Part shown: positions 26,923 through 35,148 of the stretch, one piece after another
How the letters are laid out: every line of letters starts with the position of its first letter
How positions within the stretch are numbered: the first letter of the stretch is position 1
Source of the DNA: Candidatus Fluviicola riflensis
GTDB lineage: Bacteria > Bacteroidota > Bacteroidia > Flavobacteriales_D > Crocinitomicaceae
DNA: 64,000 bases
Direction of reading: 5' to 3'
NCBI GenBank assembly: GCA_002243285.1
Contig: CP022585.1
Span: 2,902,641 to 2,966,640, forward strand
The notes under the pieces: generated by a model
Told to the model about the DNA's origin: nothing
The model's input: only the letters and a program-made list of their open reading frames with translations
Database searches by the model: none
Program-made: the position numbers and the translations under genes

Positions 26923-27888
26923 ATGACGGTGAAAGAAATTTTGGCTCCCATTGAATCTGAAATGCAGTTATTTGAAGTGCGTTTTAAGGAAAGCATGCAG
27001 TCAAAAGTGCCGTTGCTTGACAAAATCACCCATTACATCATTCGCCGAAAAGGCAAGCAAATGCGTCCCATGTTTTTGTTCCTTACTGCCAAAATGCTGG
27101 GCGAGGTAAACGACAAAACGTATCAGTCGGCATCGCTGGTTGAATTGCTGCATACCGCTTCGCTGGTGCACGATGATGTGGTAGATGACGCCAACGAGCG
27201 CAGGGGATTTTTCTCGGTAAATGCCTTGTGGAAAAACAAGATTGCCGTTTTGGTGGGCGATTTTATGTTGTCGCGTGTATTGCTTCATTCGTTGGAAAAC
27301 GACAATATTCGCGCGTTGCAGATCGTGGCCCGTGCGGTACGCGAAATGAGTGAAGGCGAATTGCTTCAAATAGAAAAAGCCCGCAAGCTCGATATCACCG
27401 AAGAAATTTACTTCGAAGTTATCCGTCAGAAAACCGCATCGCTGATTGCCACTGTTTGTGAAGCCGCCGCTGCATCGGTTGATCGGGAAGATATGGCTCC
27501 ACGGATGCGCCAGTTCGGTGAATTGGTCGGACTTGCGTTTCAGATCAAAGACGATATTTTCGATTACGGAACCGGTGATGTGGGTAAACCCACCGGAAAC
27601 GATATTCGCGAACGAAAGATTACCCTGCCGTTGATTTACGCGTTGCAAAACAGTGATAAAGCGACCAAAAAAGAATTGATGAACATTGTGAAACGTCACA
27701 ACGAAGAGAAATATTACGTCAACAAAGCCATTCAGATCGTGCGGAATGCCGGCGGAATTGAGTACTGCCATAAACGTATGATGGAATTGACCAACGAAGC
27801 ATTGGATTTGCTAACCGATATTCCTGATTCACCGGCCAAGCGATCATTAATCGGATTGGTGGAATATACAGTCAACCGGGAGAAGTAA
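26923..27888 (+). CDS. Long-chain polyprenyl diphosphate synthase (IspB-like)
   Basis: 321 residues, full family length. Both Asp-rich motifs are present: Asp84-Asp85-x2-Asp88 in LVHDDVVDDANERRG and Asp210-Asp211-x2-Asp214 in FQIKDDIFDYG. The residues before the first motif (LLHTASL) are small, which fits a long-chain product. The enzyme adds isopentenyl diphosphate units to make the all-trans polyprenyl chain of menaquinone. The exact chain length (often C30-C35 in Bacteroidota) cannot be fixed by eye. It converges with an array of small membrane-protein genes on the other strand, whose last stop lies five bases away. Confidence 0.94.
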   Translation: MTVKEILAPIESEMQLFEVRFKESMQSKVPLLDKITHYIIRRKGKQMRPMFLFLTAKMLGEVNDKTYQSASLVELLHTASLVHDDVVDDANERRGFFSVNALWKNKIAVLVGDFMLSRVLLHSLENDNIRALQIVARAVREMSEGELLQIEKARKLDITEEIYFEVIRQKTASLIATVCEAAAASVDREDMAPRMRQFGELVGLAFQIKDDIFDYGTGDVGKPTGNDIRERKITLPLIYALQNSDKATKKELMNIVKRHNEEKYYVNKAIQIVRNAGGIEYCHKRMMELTNEALDLLTDIPDSPAKRSLIGLVEYTVNREK

Positions 27889-27892
27889 ACGA

Positions 27893-28261
27893 TTACTTAC
27901 TATCCAGCAAATCCGGATGTGAATCTCTTTTCGGATTTTTCTTCCAACTAGATTTTAAGATATAATACAATATCACCACTGAAAGTAATGCAACCAAAAT
28001 GGCCATGCAAACCATCAGCCATGAGTATATTTCAAGTTGTTGACTATCGATAAAATCAATGTCATCTGACCCGGGACTCAACATTGGAGACATCATAAAT
28101 CCTATTATCAGCGCGAAAAAAGCATACAAAAAAACATATGTTCCAATTGCTAAAAAAACATACCCCCCACGGTGTCGCCTATATTTATATGCCAAATCGC
28201 GAAATGGTATGATTATAAAAAAATCGGTGCTAAAAAAATTAAGAATAGAAACATTGTTCAA
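27893..28261 (-). CDS. Small membrane protein, LLDQ-tail family (member 5 of 5)
   Basis: 122 residues, with about three hydrophobic helices. It ends in the family signature: a helix running into YYILKSSWKKNPKR and the tail DLLDSK. The middle keeps the shared pattern LAYKYRRHRGGYVFLAIGTYVF seen in its neighbours. It is the last gene of a minus-strand array of five paralogues (29768 to 27893) with short gaps, probably one operon. No known domain is recognised and no enzyme motif is visible. This member is the most divergent in its tail, ending DSK instead of DQ. Confidence 0.72.
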   Translation of the reverse strand: MNNVSILNFFSTDFFIIIPFRDLAYKYRRHRGGYVFLAIGTYVFLYAFFALIIGFMMSPMLSPGSDDIDFIDSQQLEIYSWLMVCMAILVALLSVVILYYILKSSWKKNPKRDSHPDLLDSK

Positions 28262-28291
28262 ATTAGTGGTCGAAAGTAGTTATTTAACCGT

Positions 28292-28600
28292 TTACTGATC
28301 CAGCAACTCGTCGTAGGATTTCTTTTTTGATTTCTTGCTCCAGGCACTTTTCAGTATATAATAAACCGCAATCACCGCCACTAAACACGACAAGATCGCC
28401 CAAAGTGCTATCGTAAACTCAATATCGCCCGATGCTCCGACTGCAGAAGCAATCAACCACAAGATCAAACCCACAATTACAGGTGTGCCGATAAAAACGC
28501 CAATTCCCAAAAACGCATAACCCCAGGCAGGTTTCTGGTGTTTTTTGGCAAGGCGGTAATACAACATTCCGATAGCAAGAATAAAAAGAGGTAGAAGCAT
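28292..28600 (-). CDS. Small membrane protein, LLDQ-tail family (member 4 of 5)
   Basis: 102 residues with about three hydrophobic helices. The first helix is followed by a basic loop and core LAKKHQKPAWGYAFLGIGVF; the last helix leads to YYILKSAWSKKSKKK and the terminal ELLDQ. The basic cluster after the last helix suggests that the C-terminal tail is cytoplasmic by the positive-inside rule. Function unknown. It lies 15 bases downstream of the frameshifted member and 30 bases upstream of the last one. Confidence 0.75.
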   Translation of the reverse strand: MLLPLFILAIGMLYYRLAKKHQKPAWGYAFLGIGVFIGTPVIVGLILWLIASAVGASGDIEFTIALWAILSCLVAVIAVYYILKSAWSKKSKKKSYDELLDQ

Positions 28601-28615
28601 ATCAGTTGGTTTTAG

Positions 28616-28943
28616 TTATTGATCGATCAAATTGTCTTTGTTTTGCTGTTGAGCCTTCTTTTTCCAGGATCGCTTCAGCAAATAAGCCAGCAACCACGAA
28701 ACCAACGATGCGAAACCTAAACTCATGAGGGTAATTCGTGCTATCCATTGTGGTGATTGAAGTAGTTCCAACTTGTTACTCAAACCCAAATAAGCACCAA
28801 AACCAAAGGTGAATAACAATTGGGCCACAACAAAAACGCCCGCGCCTAAAGCGCCACGCCCATTCAGAACGGTTGTTTCTTCGCGCCAAACCAAAAAATA
28901 TTCTTCCGGCAATCAGCGCAATCAGTAAACTTGGCAACATCAT
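28616..28943 (-). pseudogene. Frameshifted member 3 of the LLDQ-tail family
   Basis: The C-terminal part reads as a normal family member (GALGAGVFVVAQ, then LLKRSWKKKAQQQ and the end NLIDQ). An ATG at 28912 would give 98 residues with an odd hydrophilic N terminus. The expected N terminus is in another frame: from the ATG at 28943 it reads MMLPSLLIALIAGRIFFGLA then RRNNRSEWAW, aligning with LISLIITAAIGRAFFSLA and HAWGF of the neighbour. The frames meet near 28850-28860, just where AWGFA-LG is expected; loss of about 8 bases there would explain the break. It is either a decayed gene, a sequencing error, or a gene re-started at 28912. Confidence 0.65.
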
Positions 28944-28993
28944 AACACGCGTATTTCCCCGAAAATAGTTAACGGTTCTGGGATATACAAATA

Positions 28994-29323
28994 CTATTGA
29001 TCAATAAGATCACTGCTCTCTTTCTGATTCCTGGGATTTTTGGTCCATGATCTTTTTAGTAAAAAGTACAGAACCCCACAAGCCGCTAAACTTACACCAT
29101 AACCAATAAGATTGATCATAAGTACGCCACTTGTTGTTGACAGGACTTCCAGATTTTCAGTTAAAGCCAATATTACTCCAAGAATAATTCCGAAAATTAC
29201 CTGGGAACCAAAAAATACTCCTCCACCCAAAATGGCAAATCCCCAGGCGTGACGATAGTGATCATGGGCAAGTGAGAAAAAGGCACGTCCGATAGCGGCG
29301 GTGATGATTAAACTGATTAACAT
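28994..29323 (-). CDS. Small membrane protein, LLDQ-tail family (member 2 of 5)
   Basis: 109 residues. It is a clear example of the family: first helix LISLIITAAIGRAFFSLA, core AWGFAILGGGVFFGSQ, then hydrophobic stretches and the last helix ending YFLLKRSWTKNPRNQ with terminal DLIDQ. The order of helix, basic loop, Trp-Gly core, helices, Lys-Arg-x-Trp and acidic-Leu-Leu-Asp-Gln tail is shared with the other members. No known function. A 46-base gap separates it from the first gene of the array. Confidence 0.76.
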   Translation of the reverse strand: MLISLIITAAIGRAFFSLAHDHYRHAWGFAILGGGVFFGSQVIFGIILGVILALTENLEVLSTTSGVLMINLIGYGVSLAACGVLYFLLKRSWTKNPRNQKESSDLIDQ

Positions 29324-29369
29324 AATTGTTTTTTTTTCGAAGCTAGTAAAATCCTTTCAGTTCTCCAAT

Positions 29370-29768
29370 TCACTGATCCAGCAAATCTTCATGCTCGGTC
29401 AGCACATTTCGTTCCCAATAACGTTTCAGCAAAAGATAAAGCACTCCTGTTAGCACGATATTGAGCACAATCAATAGCAATTCGATTAACGGTTCCAAGT
29501 CGGGGGAAATAATCCAATCCTGCGCCGAAACGAGAATACGATAACTGTAATTGAGCCCGAAATCAACTGCTAAATAAAAAGCAATTCCAATGATTGCAAC
29601 TAAAGCCGGAATGCGTTTATGCTTACGGGCCAACAGGTAAAATCCCCAGGCAACGAAAAACAAACAGGTAAACGAAACCATATTCAGGCCAAATTTAAAG
29701 ACTCCGGAACGAAAACTAACCATTTTTCCAGAATCAACGTTTACTGGAGAAGGAATTTCGTTCTGCAT
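29370..29768 (-). CDS. Small membrane protein, LLDQ-tail family (member 1 of 5)
   Basis: 132 residues; the longest and first gene of the array. It has an extra hydrophilic N terminus of about 25 residues, then a helix with FYLLARKHKRIPALVAIIG (the equivalent of the LA-x-H-R core), further helices, and the end LLLKRYWERN with the terminal DLLDQ. It is divergent from the lipoprotein gene at 29812; the 43-base gap between the two starts must hold promoters for both. Function unknown. The repeated conservation of the tail across members is the main evidence that it matters. Confidence 0.75.
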   Translation of the reverse strand: MQNEIPSPVNVDSGKMVSFRSGVFKFGLNMVSFTCLFFVAWGFYLLARKHKRIPALVAIIGIAFYLAVDFGLNYSYRILVSAQDWIISPDLEPLIELLLIVLNIVLTGVLYLLLKRYWERNVLTEHEDLLDQ

Positions 29769-29811
29769 GAACTGAACTTTCGTTATTTTTGAACTTCAAA
29801 TCAAAACAATC

Positions 29812-30234
29812 ATGAAAAATTGGTCGCTGTTGTTGCTAACAGTTGTAATTACGTTGTTGGCCGCTTGCGCAAGCCCCGAAAAAAAAGAGAAAGAACCCGA
29901 ATCGCTGTTTGAAGTGAAAGACGGTATTTATACAGAATATTACCCGGGCCGGAAAGCAGTAAAATACCGCGGTCCGCAAGATGAAAACGAAATGCGCGAT
30001 GGCCGTTGGTTTTTCTATTCCGAAAACGGTGTGGAATTGTCAATGACCGAGTATTCACACGGGAAGAAAAACGGCGATTCGTTTGTGCGTTACCCCAATG
30101 GGATGATGCGTTATTACGGCCATTATGAAAATGATGTACAGGTGGGCGTTTGGATTACCTACGACGAAAAAGGAAATGTTTCACAGGAAAAAGATTTCGG
30201 CAATCCGAATGCTCAGACACCGCCGGCGCCATAA
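29812..30234 (+). CDS. Lipoprotein with MORN/YwqK-like repeats
   Basis: 140 residues. The N terminus is a lipoprotein signal with lipobox LLAAC (Cys at about residue 19), so the mature protein should be membrane-anchored in the periplasm. The rest has repeats of the MORN-variant type common in Bacteroidota: GRWFFYSENGVELSMTEY, GKKNGDSFVRYPNGMMRY and VGVWITYDEKGNVSQEKDF. These proteins are often labelled YwqK-family antitoxins, but no toxin gene is next to it here. It lies six bases before dnaG and is likely co-transcribed with dnaG and the MscS gene. Confidence 0.8.
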   Translation: MKNWSLLLLTVVITLLAACASPEKKEKEPESLFEVKDGIYTEYYPGRKAVKYRGPQDENEMRDGRWFFYSENGVELSMTEYSHGKKNGDSFVRYPNGMMRYYGHYENDVQVGVWITYDEKGNVSQEKDFGNPNAQTPPAP

Positions 30235-30240
30235 AGAACC

Positions 30241-32214
30241 ATGTCAAGAATTCCCGCACATATCGTTGATGAGATCATGCAAACCTCCCGTATTGAGGAG
30301 GTGATCGGGGAATTCGTGAATTTAAAACGCTCAGGTTCGAACCTGAAAGGGCTGAGTCCGTTTGTGGACGAGAAAACACCGTCGTTTATGGTGTCGCCCG
30401 CCAAACAGATCTTCAAGTGTTTTTCTTCCGGAAAAGGCGGTTCGGTGGTGACATTCCTGATGGAAAAAGAACATTTTTCCTACCCGGAAGCATTGCGCTG
30501 GCTGGCAGATAAATACGGTGTCCAGGTTCCGGAAGACGAGCCGCAAACAGCAGAAGAAATCGCAGCTATCACCGAACGCGAGAGCTTATATATCATCAAC
30601 GAATTTGCCAAGGAACACTTCATGCACAACATGCACGAGGTCAACGAAGGGCAAACCGTTGGGTTATCTTATTTCGAAGAACGAGGGTTCCGGCCCGATA
30701 TCGTAAAAAAATTCCAGCTGGGTTATTGCCTCAATTCGGGTAACGATTTCACAAAACATGCCCTGGAAAAAGGCTACAAGCTGGAATACCTTGAATCGGT
30801 TGGTCTGGTGAAATCAAAAGACGACCGACACTTTGATTTTTTCCGCGGACGGGTGATGTTCCCGATTCACTCCATTTCGGGCCGTGTACTCGGATTCGGT
30901 GGCCGAACGCTGTTTACCGATAAAAAAGTCGCCAAGTATTTCAATTCGCCCGAAAGTATCATTTACAACAAAAGTGAGATTCTTTACGGCTTGTATTTTG
31001 CCAAAGGCGACATTGTAAAATACGACAACTGCTACCTCTGCGAAGGTTATACCGACGTGATCAGCATGCACCAGGCGGGAGTAGCCAATTCGGTTTCTTC
31101 GTCGGGAACTTCACTGACGAGCCAACAGATCAAACTGATCAAACGCTACACGCCCAACATCACTATTTTGTACGATGGCGATGCGGCGGGAATCAAAGCC
31201 TCTTTCCGCGGAATCGACCTGATTTTGGAAGAAGGCATGAACGTGAAAATCGTTTTATTCCCCGATGGCGACGATCCCGATTCGTATTCCAAGAAAGTGA
31301 GTTCTACGGAATTCATGGACTTCATCAAAGACAACACCCAGGATTTCCTGAGTTTCAAAACGTCGATGTTGTTGAAAGAAGGAAAAACCGATCCGATTCA
31401 GCGCGCGGGAATGATTCGCGAAGTAGTGCTTTCGATCTCGCTTATTCCCGATCAGATCACGCGCTCCATTTATATTAAGGAAGTCGCCAAGCAATTTGAG
31501 CTGGAAGAATCGCTGGTGGTGAGTGAGTTGAACAAACTGCTCAAAAATAAGCTTGCCAAAGAACTCAACGAACCTCAGATTGCCGAAAATCCTTCGTTGA
31601 CTGACACGTTTATTGATCGTCCGGAACAGCAGGTACCCGAGATAAAACCGTTGTTTTCCATCGAAGAGTACGACCTGCTGCGCATTTTAGTGAAGTACGG
31701 CCAGTTTGCGATGGAAACCGAACATTTGAACGAACACGGAATTCCGCAACCGGTTGAAGTAAGCGTCGCCGAACTTATTTGTCACGAACTTGATAAAGAT
31801 CAGCTGTTTTTCGCCTATCCCCTTTTCAATAAAATACACGGATTGATCACAGAAGGATTGACGCAAAAAACCTTGTACAAAACCAGTTACTGGCTCAAAA
31901 ACGGCGACCAGGAAATTGTACAGTTTGTGACCGGAATTGAAACTGAAGAACACGAGATCAGCCCTTTGTGGCTCAGCAAATACAGTGTAGACACCAATCG
32001 CGAAATTGATAAACTGAAAGACGCAGTGATGGGTGCCATTTATGCGTTTAAATCGCGCGCTATTCAAAACAGGATCGGTGACATCCGAAAAGAACTGGAA
32101 ACTGTTGAATCGGAAAACATGGAACGCATCAATGATTTGATTTCGGAACAGATTATCTTAGAGCGCGTAAAACAATCTATTGCTGTGAAACTCGGCCGAA
32201 TTATAACGCATTGA
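30241..32214 (+). CDS. dnaG: DNA primase DnaG
   Basis: 657 residues. It synthesises RNA primers for replication. The order is N-terminal zinc-binding-like domain (about 1-100), catalytic core with TOPRIM (Glu268 in CEGYTDV; Asp312 and Asp314 in YDGDAAG), and a C-terminal helicase-interaction region (about 450-657). The zinc domain is degenerate: where most primases have CPFH and CFGC, this reads LSPFVDEKTPSF and FKCFSSGKGG, leaving one of four ligands. I believe this loss is common to flavobacterial primases, so it is a lineage trait rather than damage. It sits between the lipoprotein (6-base gap) and the MscS gene (3-base gap). Confidence 0.96.
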   Translation: MSRIPAHIVDEIMQTSRIEEVIGEFVNLKRSGSNLKGLSPFVDEKTPSFMVSPAKQIFKCFSSGKGGSVVTFLMEKEHFSYPEALRWLADKYGVQVPEDEPQTAEEIAAITERESLYIINEFAKEHFMHNMHEVNEGQTVGLSYFEERGFRPDIVKKFQLGYCLNSGNDFTKHALEKGYKLEYLESVGLVKSKDDRHFDFFRGRVMFPIHSISGRVLGFGGRTLFTDKKVAKYFNSPESIIYNKSEILYGLYFAKGDIVKYDNCYLCEGYTDVISMHQAGVANSVSSSGTSLTSQQIKLIKRYTPNITILYDGDAAGIKASFRGIDLILEEGMNVKIVLFPDGDDPDSYSKKVSSTEFMDFIKDNTQDFLSFKTSMLLKEGKTDPIQRAGMIREVVLSISLIPDQITRSIYIKEVAKQFELEESLVVSELNKLLKNKLAKELNEPQIAENPSLTDTFIDRPEQQVPEIKPLFSIEEYDLLRILVKYGQFAMETEHLNEHGIPQPVEVSVAELICHELDKDQLFFAYPLFNKIHGLITEGLTQKTLYKTSYWLKNGDQEIVQFVTGIETEEHEISPLWLSKYSVDTNREIDKLKDAVMGAIYAFKSRAIQNRIGDIRKELETVESENMERINDLISEQIILERVKQSIAVKLGRIITH

Positions 32215-32217
32215 TGT

Positions 32218-33342
32218 ATGATGACAGAAAAGCTCTTCTATCTCGGTCCGTATAAAGTATGTCTGTGGAATATTATCATCATTGTCTCGGTGATTTTGCT
32301 GGCTATTGTTGTTAGAAGAATCATTCACCGTTTATTGAAACGTTACCTTACAGGTGCCAATATCCGCATTGAAGGCCGGCGAATTACGTGGTTGCGATTG
32401 CTAAGCCAAACCGTTTATATCGCTGCCGGTTACTTCGCCATTCTGAGTTTTAAGATCAACAATCAAAACGTTTCCTTTCAGAAATTCCTCGACTACAAAT
32501 TCATTAATTACAAAAATTTCAGCATCAACTTCGAGACCATCATTGCGGTGGTGCTTATCTTTTTCGGAGCAAAAGTTACGCTGAACTTACTGAATCTTTA
32601 CCTGCAGCGACGTTTCCGCAAAGACGAACATTTTGATCGTGGCGCTGAATACGTTTACATGCAGGTGGCCAAATACGTGGTTTATACCATTGCGTTAATT
32701 CTCTGTCTGAGCGCGTTCAACGTTCAACCTGGAATTTTCCTTGGTGGTTCTGCAGCGTTGTTGGTCGGTCTCGGATTGGGATTGCAGGACGTGTTCAAAG
32801 ACATGTTTTCGGGTTTCGTTTTGTTATTTGAAGGAACGATTCGCGTGGGTGATGTGATTGAATTCAACGATGGGAAATCGAGCGAAAACATTGTGGCCAA
32901 GATTCTGAAAATCAATGTTCGTACCACTCAAATCGAAACCCGCGACGGTAACATTCTTATTGTTCCGAACGCCAAACTCACGCAGGAATATGTCGAGAAC
33001 TGGAGCCACGGTTCCAACCTTTCCCGATTCCGTATCAACCTCATCGTTCCTTACAATGTCGACACACAAATGGTGAACGACCTGCTGATCCAGGCAGCGA
33101 TGAGTCATCCGAAAGTCAAAAAATCGGAACCCATCCAGGTGCGTATGACCGATTTCGGCGACCATGGTTTGTGCATGGAACTCATCTTCTGGGCCGACCA
33201 AAGCTGGGATATCAATCAGTACAAATCAGACATTCGGTTCGAGATTGATCGGTTGTTCCGTCATTACAAAATTGATTTTCCGTATCCGCAAAGAGATATT
33301 CATGTCTTTCAGGGGAAATCTAAAGATGCTTCCAATGTTTAA
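32218..33342 (+). CDS. MscS-family mechanosensitive channel
   Basis: 374 residues. Three or four hydrophobic helices occupy the first ~190 residues; the pore-lining last helix is Gly/Ala-rich (FLGGSAALLVGLGLGLQDVF). The MscS beta domain follows (EGTIRVGDVIEFNDGK, then VRTTQIETRDGNILIVPN) and the alpha/beta C-terminal domain ends in YPQRDIHVFQG. It should gate on membrane tension and release solutes during osmotic downshock. It starts three bases after dnaG with two consecutive ATG codons; either may be used. Transcription linked to dnaG is likely from spacing only. Confidence 0.93.
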   Translation: MMTEKLFYLGPYKVCLWNIIIIVSVILLAIVVRRIIHRLLKRYLTGANIRIEGRRITWLRLLSQTVYIAAGYFAILSFKINNQNVSFQKFLDYKFINYKNFSINFETIIAVVLIFFGAKVTLNLLNLYLQRRFRKDEHFDRGAEYVYMQVAKYVVYTIALILCLSAFNVQPGIFLGGSAALLVGLGLGLQDVFKDMFSGFVLLFEGTIRVGDVIEFNDGKSSENIVAKILKINVRTTQIETRDGNILIVPNAKLTQEYVENWSHGSNLSRFRINLIVPYNVDTQMVNDLLIQAAMSHPKVKKSEPIQVRMTDFGDHGLCMELIFWADQSWDINQYKSDIRFEIDRLFRHYKIDFPYPQRDIHVFQGKSKDASNV

Positions 33343-33353
33343 TTTTGAATTTT

Positions 33354-33459
33354 TAATGTTGAATTTAGTGAGTCATTCAATGCTAAATCGATAGAAAGAA
33401 GCCTCAGGTAAACGAAGGGGAAACCCAATTAAACATTCAGCATCAAGCATTCAACATTA
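33354..33459. repeat. Short inverted repeat in the mscS-ppa gap
   Basis: Perfect 11-bp arms TAATGTTGAAT (33354-33364) and ATTCAACATTA (33449-33459) are surrounded by further degenerate complementarity (ATTTT-GAATTT with AAACATTCAGCATC-type text). It is probably a fold-back intergenic element. It ends just before the ppa promoter. Confidence 0.55.
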
Positions 33460-33473
33460 ATTTATCAAATTGT

Positions 33474-33481
33474 TATCTTTG
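33474..33481 (+). promoter_or_regulatory. -7 element of ppa
   Basis: TATCTTTG is an exact TANNTTTG match and ends 6 bases before the ATG at 33488, implying a transcript with a very short or absent leader. Confidence 0.65.
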
Positions 33482-33487
33482 CCCCCT

Positions 33488-34174
33488 ATGAAAGCAGAAA
33501 TAAAACAATTAATCGACGCGATGAGCAAGCGCTTCACATCGCACCCCTGGCATGGAATTGAGATCGGTGAAAAACAACCGGCTATTGTCAATGCCTTCAT
33601 TGAGATCATTCCTTCCGATTCCATCAAGTACGAAATCCACAAACCTTCGGGTTATATCATGGTTGACCGTCCGCAAAAACTCTCGAATCATATGCCGTGT
33701 TTGTACGGATTTGTTCCGCAGACGTATTGCGACACACAGGTAGCTGCCTTTTCGAATGAAAAAACAGGCCGTACCGATATTACCGGAGATGGTGATCCGT
33801 TGGATATTTGTGTATTGTCAGAGCGTTCGTTTAACCACGGAAACATCATTTGCGACGCTAAAGTAATTGGCGGTTTCCGAATGCTCGATGGTGGCGAAGC
33901 CGATGATAAAATCATTGCCGTTTTGAAAGGCGATCAAGCTTACGGAAACATCGACAATATTGAGGACATGCCGAAAATGGTGATTGATCGTGTACGTCAT
34001 TTTTTCCTTACGTACAAAGATTTGGACGGTGGTGCCAAAAATGTAGAGATCACGCATGTTTACGGTCGTGAAGAAGCCTTTGAAGTGATTAAACGATCAC
34101 ACGCCGACTACACTGCTAAATTCGGGAACGCTGACGAAAACCTGGCAAGCGCCCTGGAAGCATTCTTGAAATAA
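33488..34174 (+). CDS. ppa: Inorganic pyrophosphatase (family I)
   Basis: 228 residues from the ATG at 33488; a longer reading from TTG at 33470 would overlap the promoter and is rejected. The family I signature is present as DGDPLDICVLSE, with its three metal-binding Asp, and the metal- and phosphate-binding residues continue in YGNIDNIEDMP. The enzyme hydrolyses pyrophosphate and drives biosynthetic reactions in the cytoplasm. It is somewhat longer than the 175-residue E. coli enzyme, with an N-terminal extension carrying HPWHGIEIG, which I believe is typical of Bacteroidota homologues. It is monocistronic. Confidence 0.94.
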   Translation: MKAEIKQLIDAMSKRFTSHPWHGIEIGEKQPAIVNAFIEIIPSDSIKYEIHKPSGYIMVDRPQKLSNHMPCLYGFVPQTYCDTQVAAFSNEKTGRTDITGDGDPLDICVLSERSFNHGNIICDAKVIGGFRMLDGGEADDKIIAVLKGDQAYGNIDNIEDMPKMVIDRVRHFFLTYKDLDGGAKNVEITHVYGREEAFEVIKRSHADYTAKFGNADENLASALEAFLK

Positions 34175-34216
34175 CCTTCGCGTAACACAGCCTTTTACAG
34201 GCATAACTATAGAATT

Positions 34217-35056
34217 ATGAAAAAAACACCATTCATTGCAGCTTTGTTTTTGCTTCTTGCAGGAACAACAAATGCCCAACTGGCTCCGCGTCTAAGTCCG
34301 GAAGTAAAAGTTGAGCAAAAAGTAGGATTGACTGATATTTCGGTGAAATATTCCCGTCCGGGAAAACGTGATCGTGTAATCTTTGGCGATGTGGTTCCTT
34401 TTGGTGAAATCTGGAGAACAGGTGCCAATGAAAACACCGTGATTTCATTCAGCGATGCCGTAGTTTTCGGTAAAGACACGCTAAAAGCAGGAACCTATTC
34501 TTTGTATACCAAACCTGCAAAAGAAAGCTGGGAAGTTATTTTCTACTCCGATTTTTCCAACTGGGGAACTCCAGAAGAATGGAATGAAACAAAAGTAGCC
34601 TTGCGTGTTTCCACTAAACCGGTTGCGTTAAAAGAAACGGTTGAAACGTTCACCATTGCTATCGAAACGATTCAAAGTGCCGGAGCAACTTTGACACTTG
34701 CATGGGATAAAACACAAGTTGCGATCCCGTTTACCGTTCCTACCGATGCCAAAGTAATGGCAAACATCAAGAAAACAATGGGCGGGCCAACAGCTAACGA
34801 TTATTTTGGCGCAGCACAGTATTACTATGAAAACAAACGTGATACAAAACAAGCGTTAATCTGGGTTGATAAAGCGATTGAATTACGACCGGACACTTAC
34901 TGGATTTTGCGTTTGAAAGCATTGCTTCAAGCTGAAGCAGGTGACAAAAAAGCGGCCACCGAGACAGCAAAAAAAGCATTGGAGCTGGCACAAAAAGACG
35001 ACAATCAGGATTATGTAAAAATGCTGAACAAATCGATTGAGGAGTGGAGCAAGTGA
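34217..35056 (+). CDS. DUF2911 domain secreted protein with TPR-like C terminus
   Basis: 279 residues: signal peptide (about 1-20, ending TNAQ), a DUF2911 domain (about 22-180) with the characteristic QKVGLTDISVKYSRPGKR, GEIWRTGANENT and LKAGTYSLYTKP, then a helical tail with one or two TPR-like units (about 200-275, ALIWVDKAIELRPDTYWILR). DUF2911 proteins are abundant in Bacteroidota and have no known activity. It is probably periplasmic. It stands alone and converges with a minus-strand membrane-protein gene, sharing the terminator between them. Confidence 0.88.
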   Translation: MKKTPFIAALFLLLAGTTNAQLAPRLSPEVKVEQKVGLTDISVKYSRPGKRDRVIFGDVVPFGEIWRTGANENTVISFSDAVVFGKDTLKAGTYSLYTKPAKESWEVIFYSDFSNWGTPEEWNETKVALRVSTKPVALKETVETFTIAIETIQSAGATLTLAWDKTQVAIPFTVPTDAKVMANIKKTMGGPTANDYFGAAQYYYENKRDTKQALIWVDKAIELRPDTYWILRLKALLQAEAGDKKAATETAKKALELAQKDDNQDYVKMLNKSIEEWSK

Positions 35057-35118
35057 GTTTAAATAAGTTTATGAGTTGATTGAGTTTTTTAAGTTGATCG
35101 GCTTGAATGAAATAGAAT

Positions 35119-35148
35119 CCCCGTTTGTTTAGGCAAATGGGGTTTTTT
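35119..35148 (+). terminator. Terminator after the DUF2911 gene, overlapping the opposite gene's 3' end
   Basis: A 9-bp stem (CCCCGTTTG at 35119-35127, CAAATGGGG at 35134-35142, one G-T pair) with a 6-base loop is followed by six T. The converging gene's last seven codons, including its stop at 35129, lie within this hairpin and T tract. Confidence 0.85.

Noticed and set aside
27001..27771. 256-residue minus-strand ORF
   Set aside because: It lies wholly antisense to the polyprenyl synthase gene, which has all catalytic motifs.
28616..28912. An intact 98-residue gene starting at 28912
   Set aside because: Its N terminus does not match the paralogues, while the matching N terminus lies just upstream in another frame.
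29812..30234. Toxin-antitoxin system around the YwqK-like lipoprotein
   Set aside because: No toxin candidate is adjacent; MORN-like lipoproteins of this kind are common on their own.
30241..32214. dnaG as a pseudogene because zinc ligands are missing
   Set aside because: The frame is intact, the TOPRIM residues are present, and this degeneration is, to my knowledge, common in flavobacterial primases.
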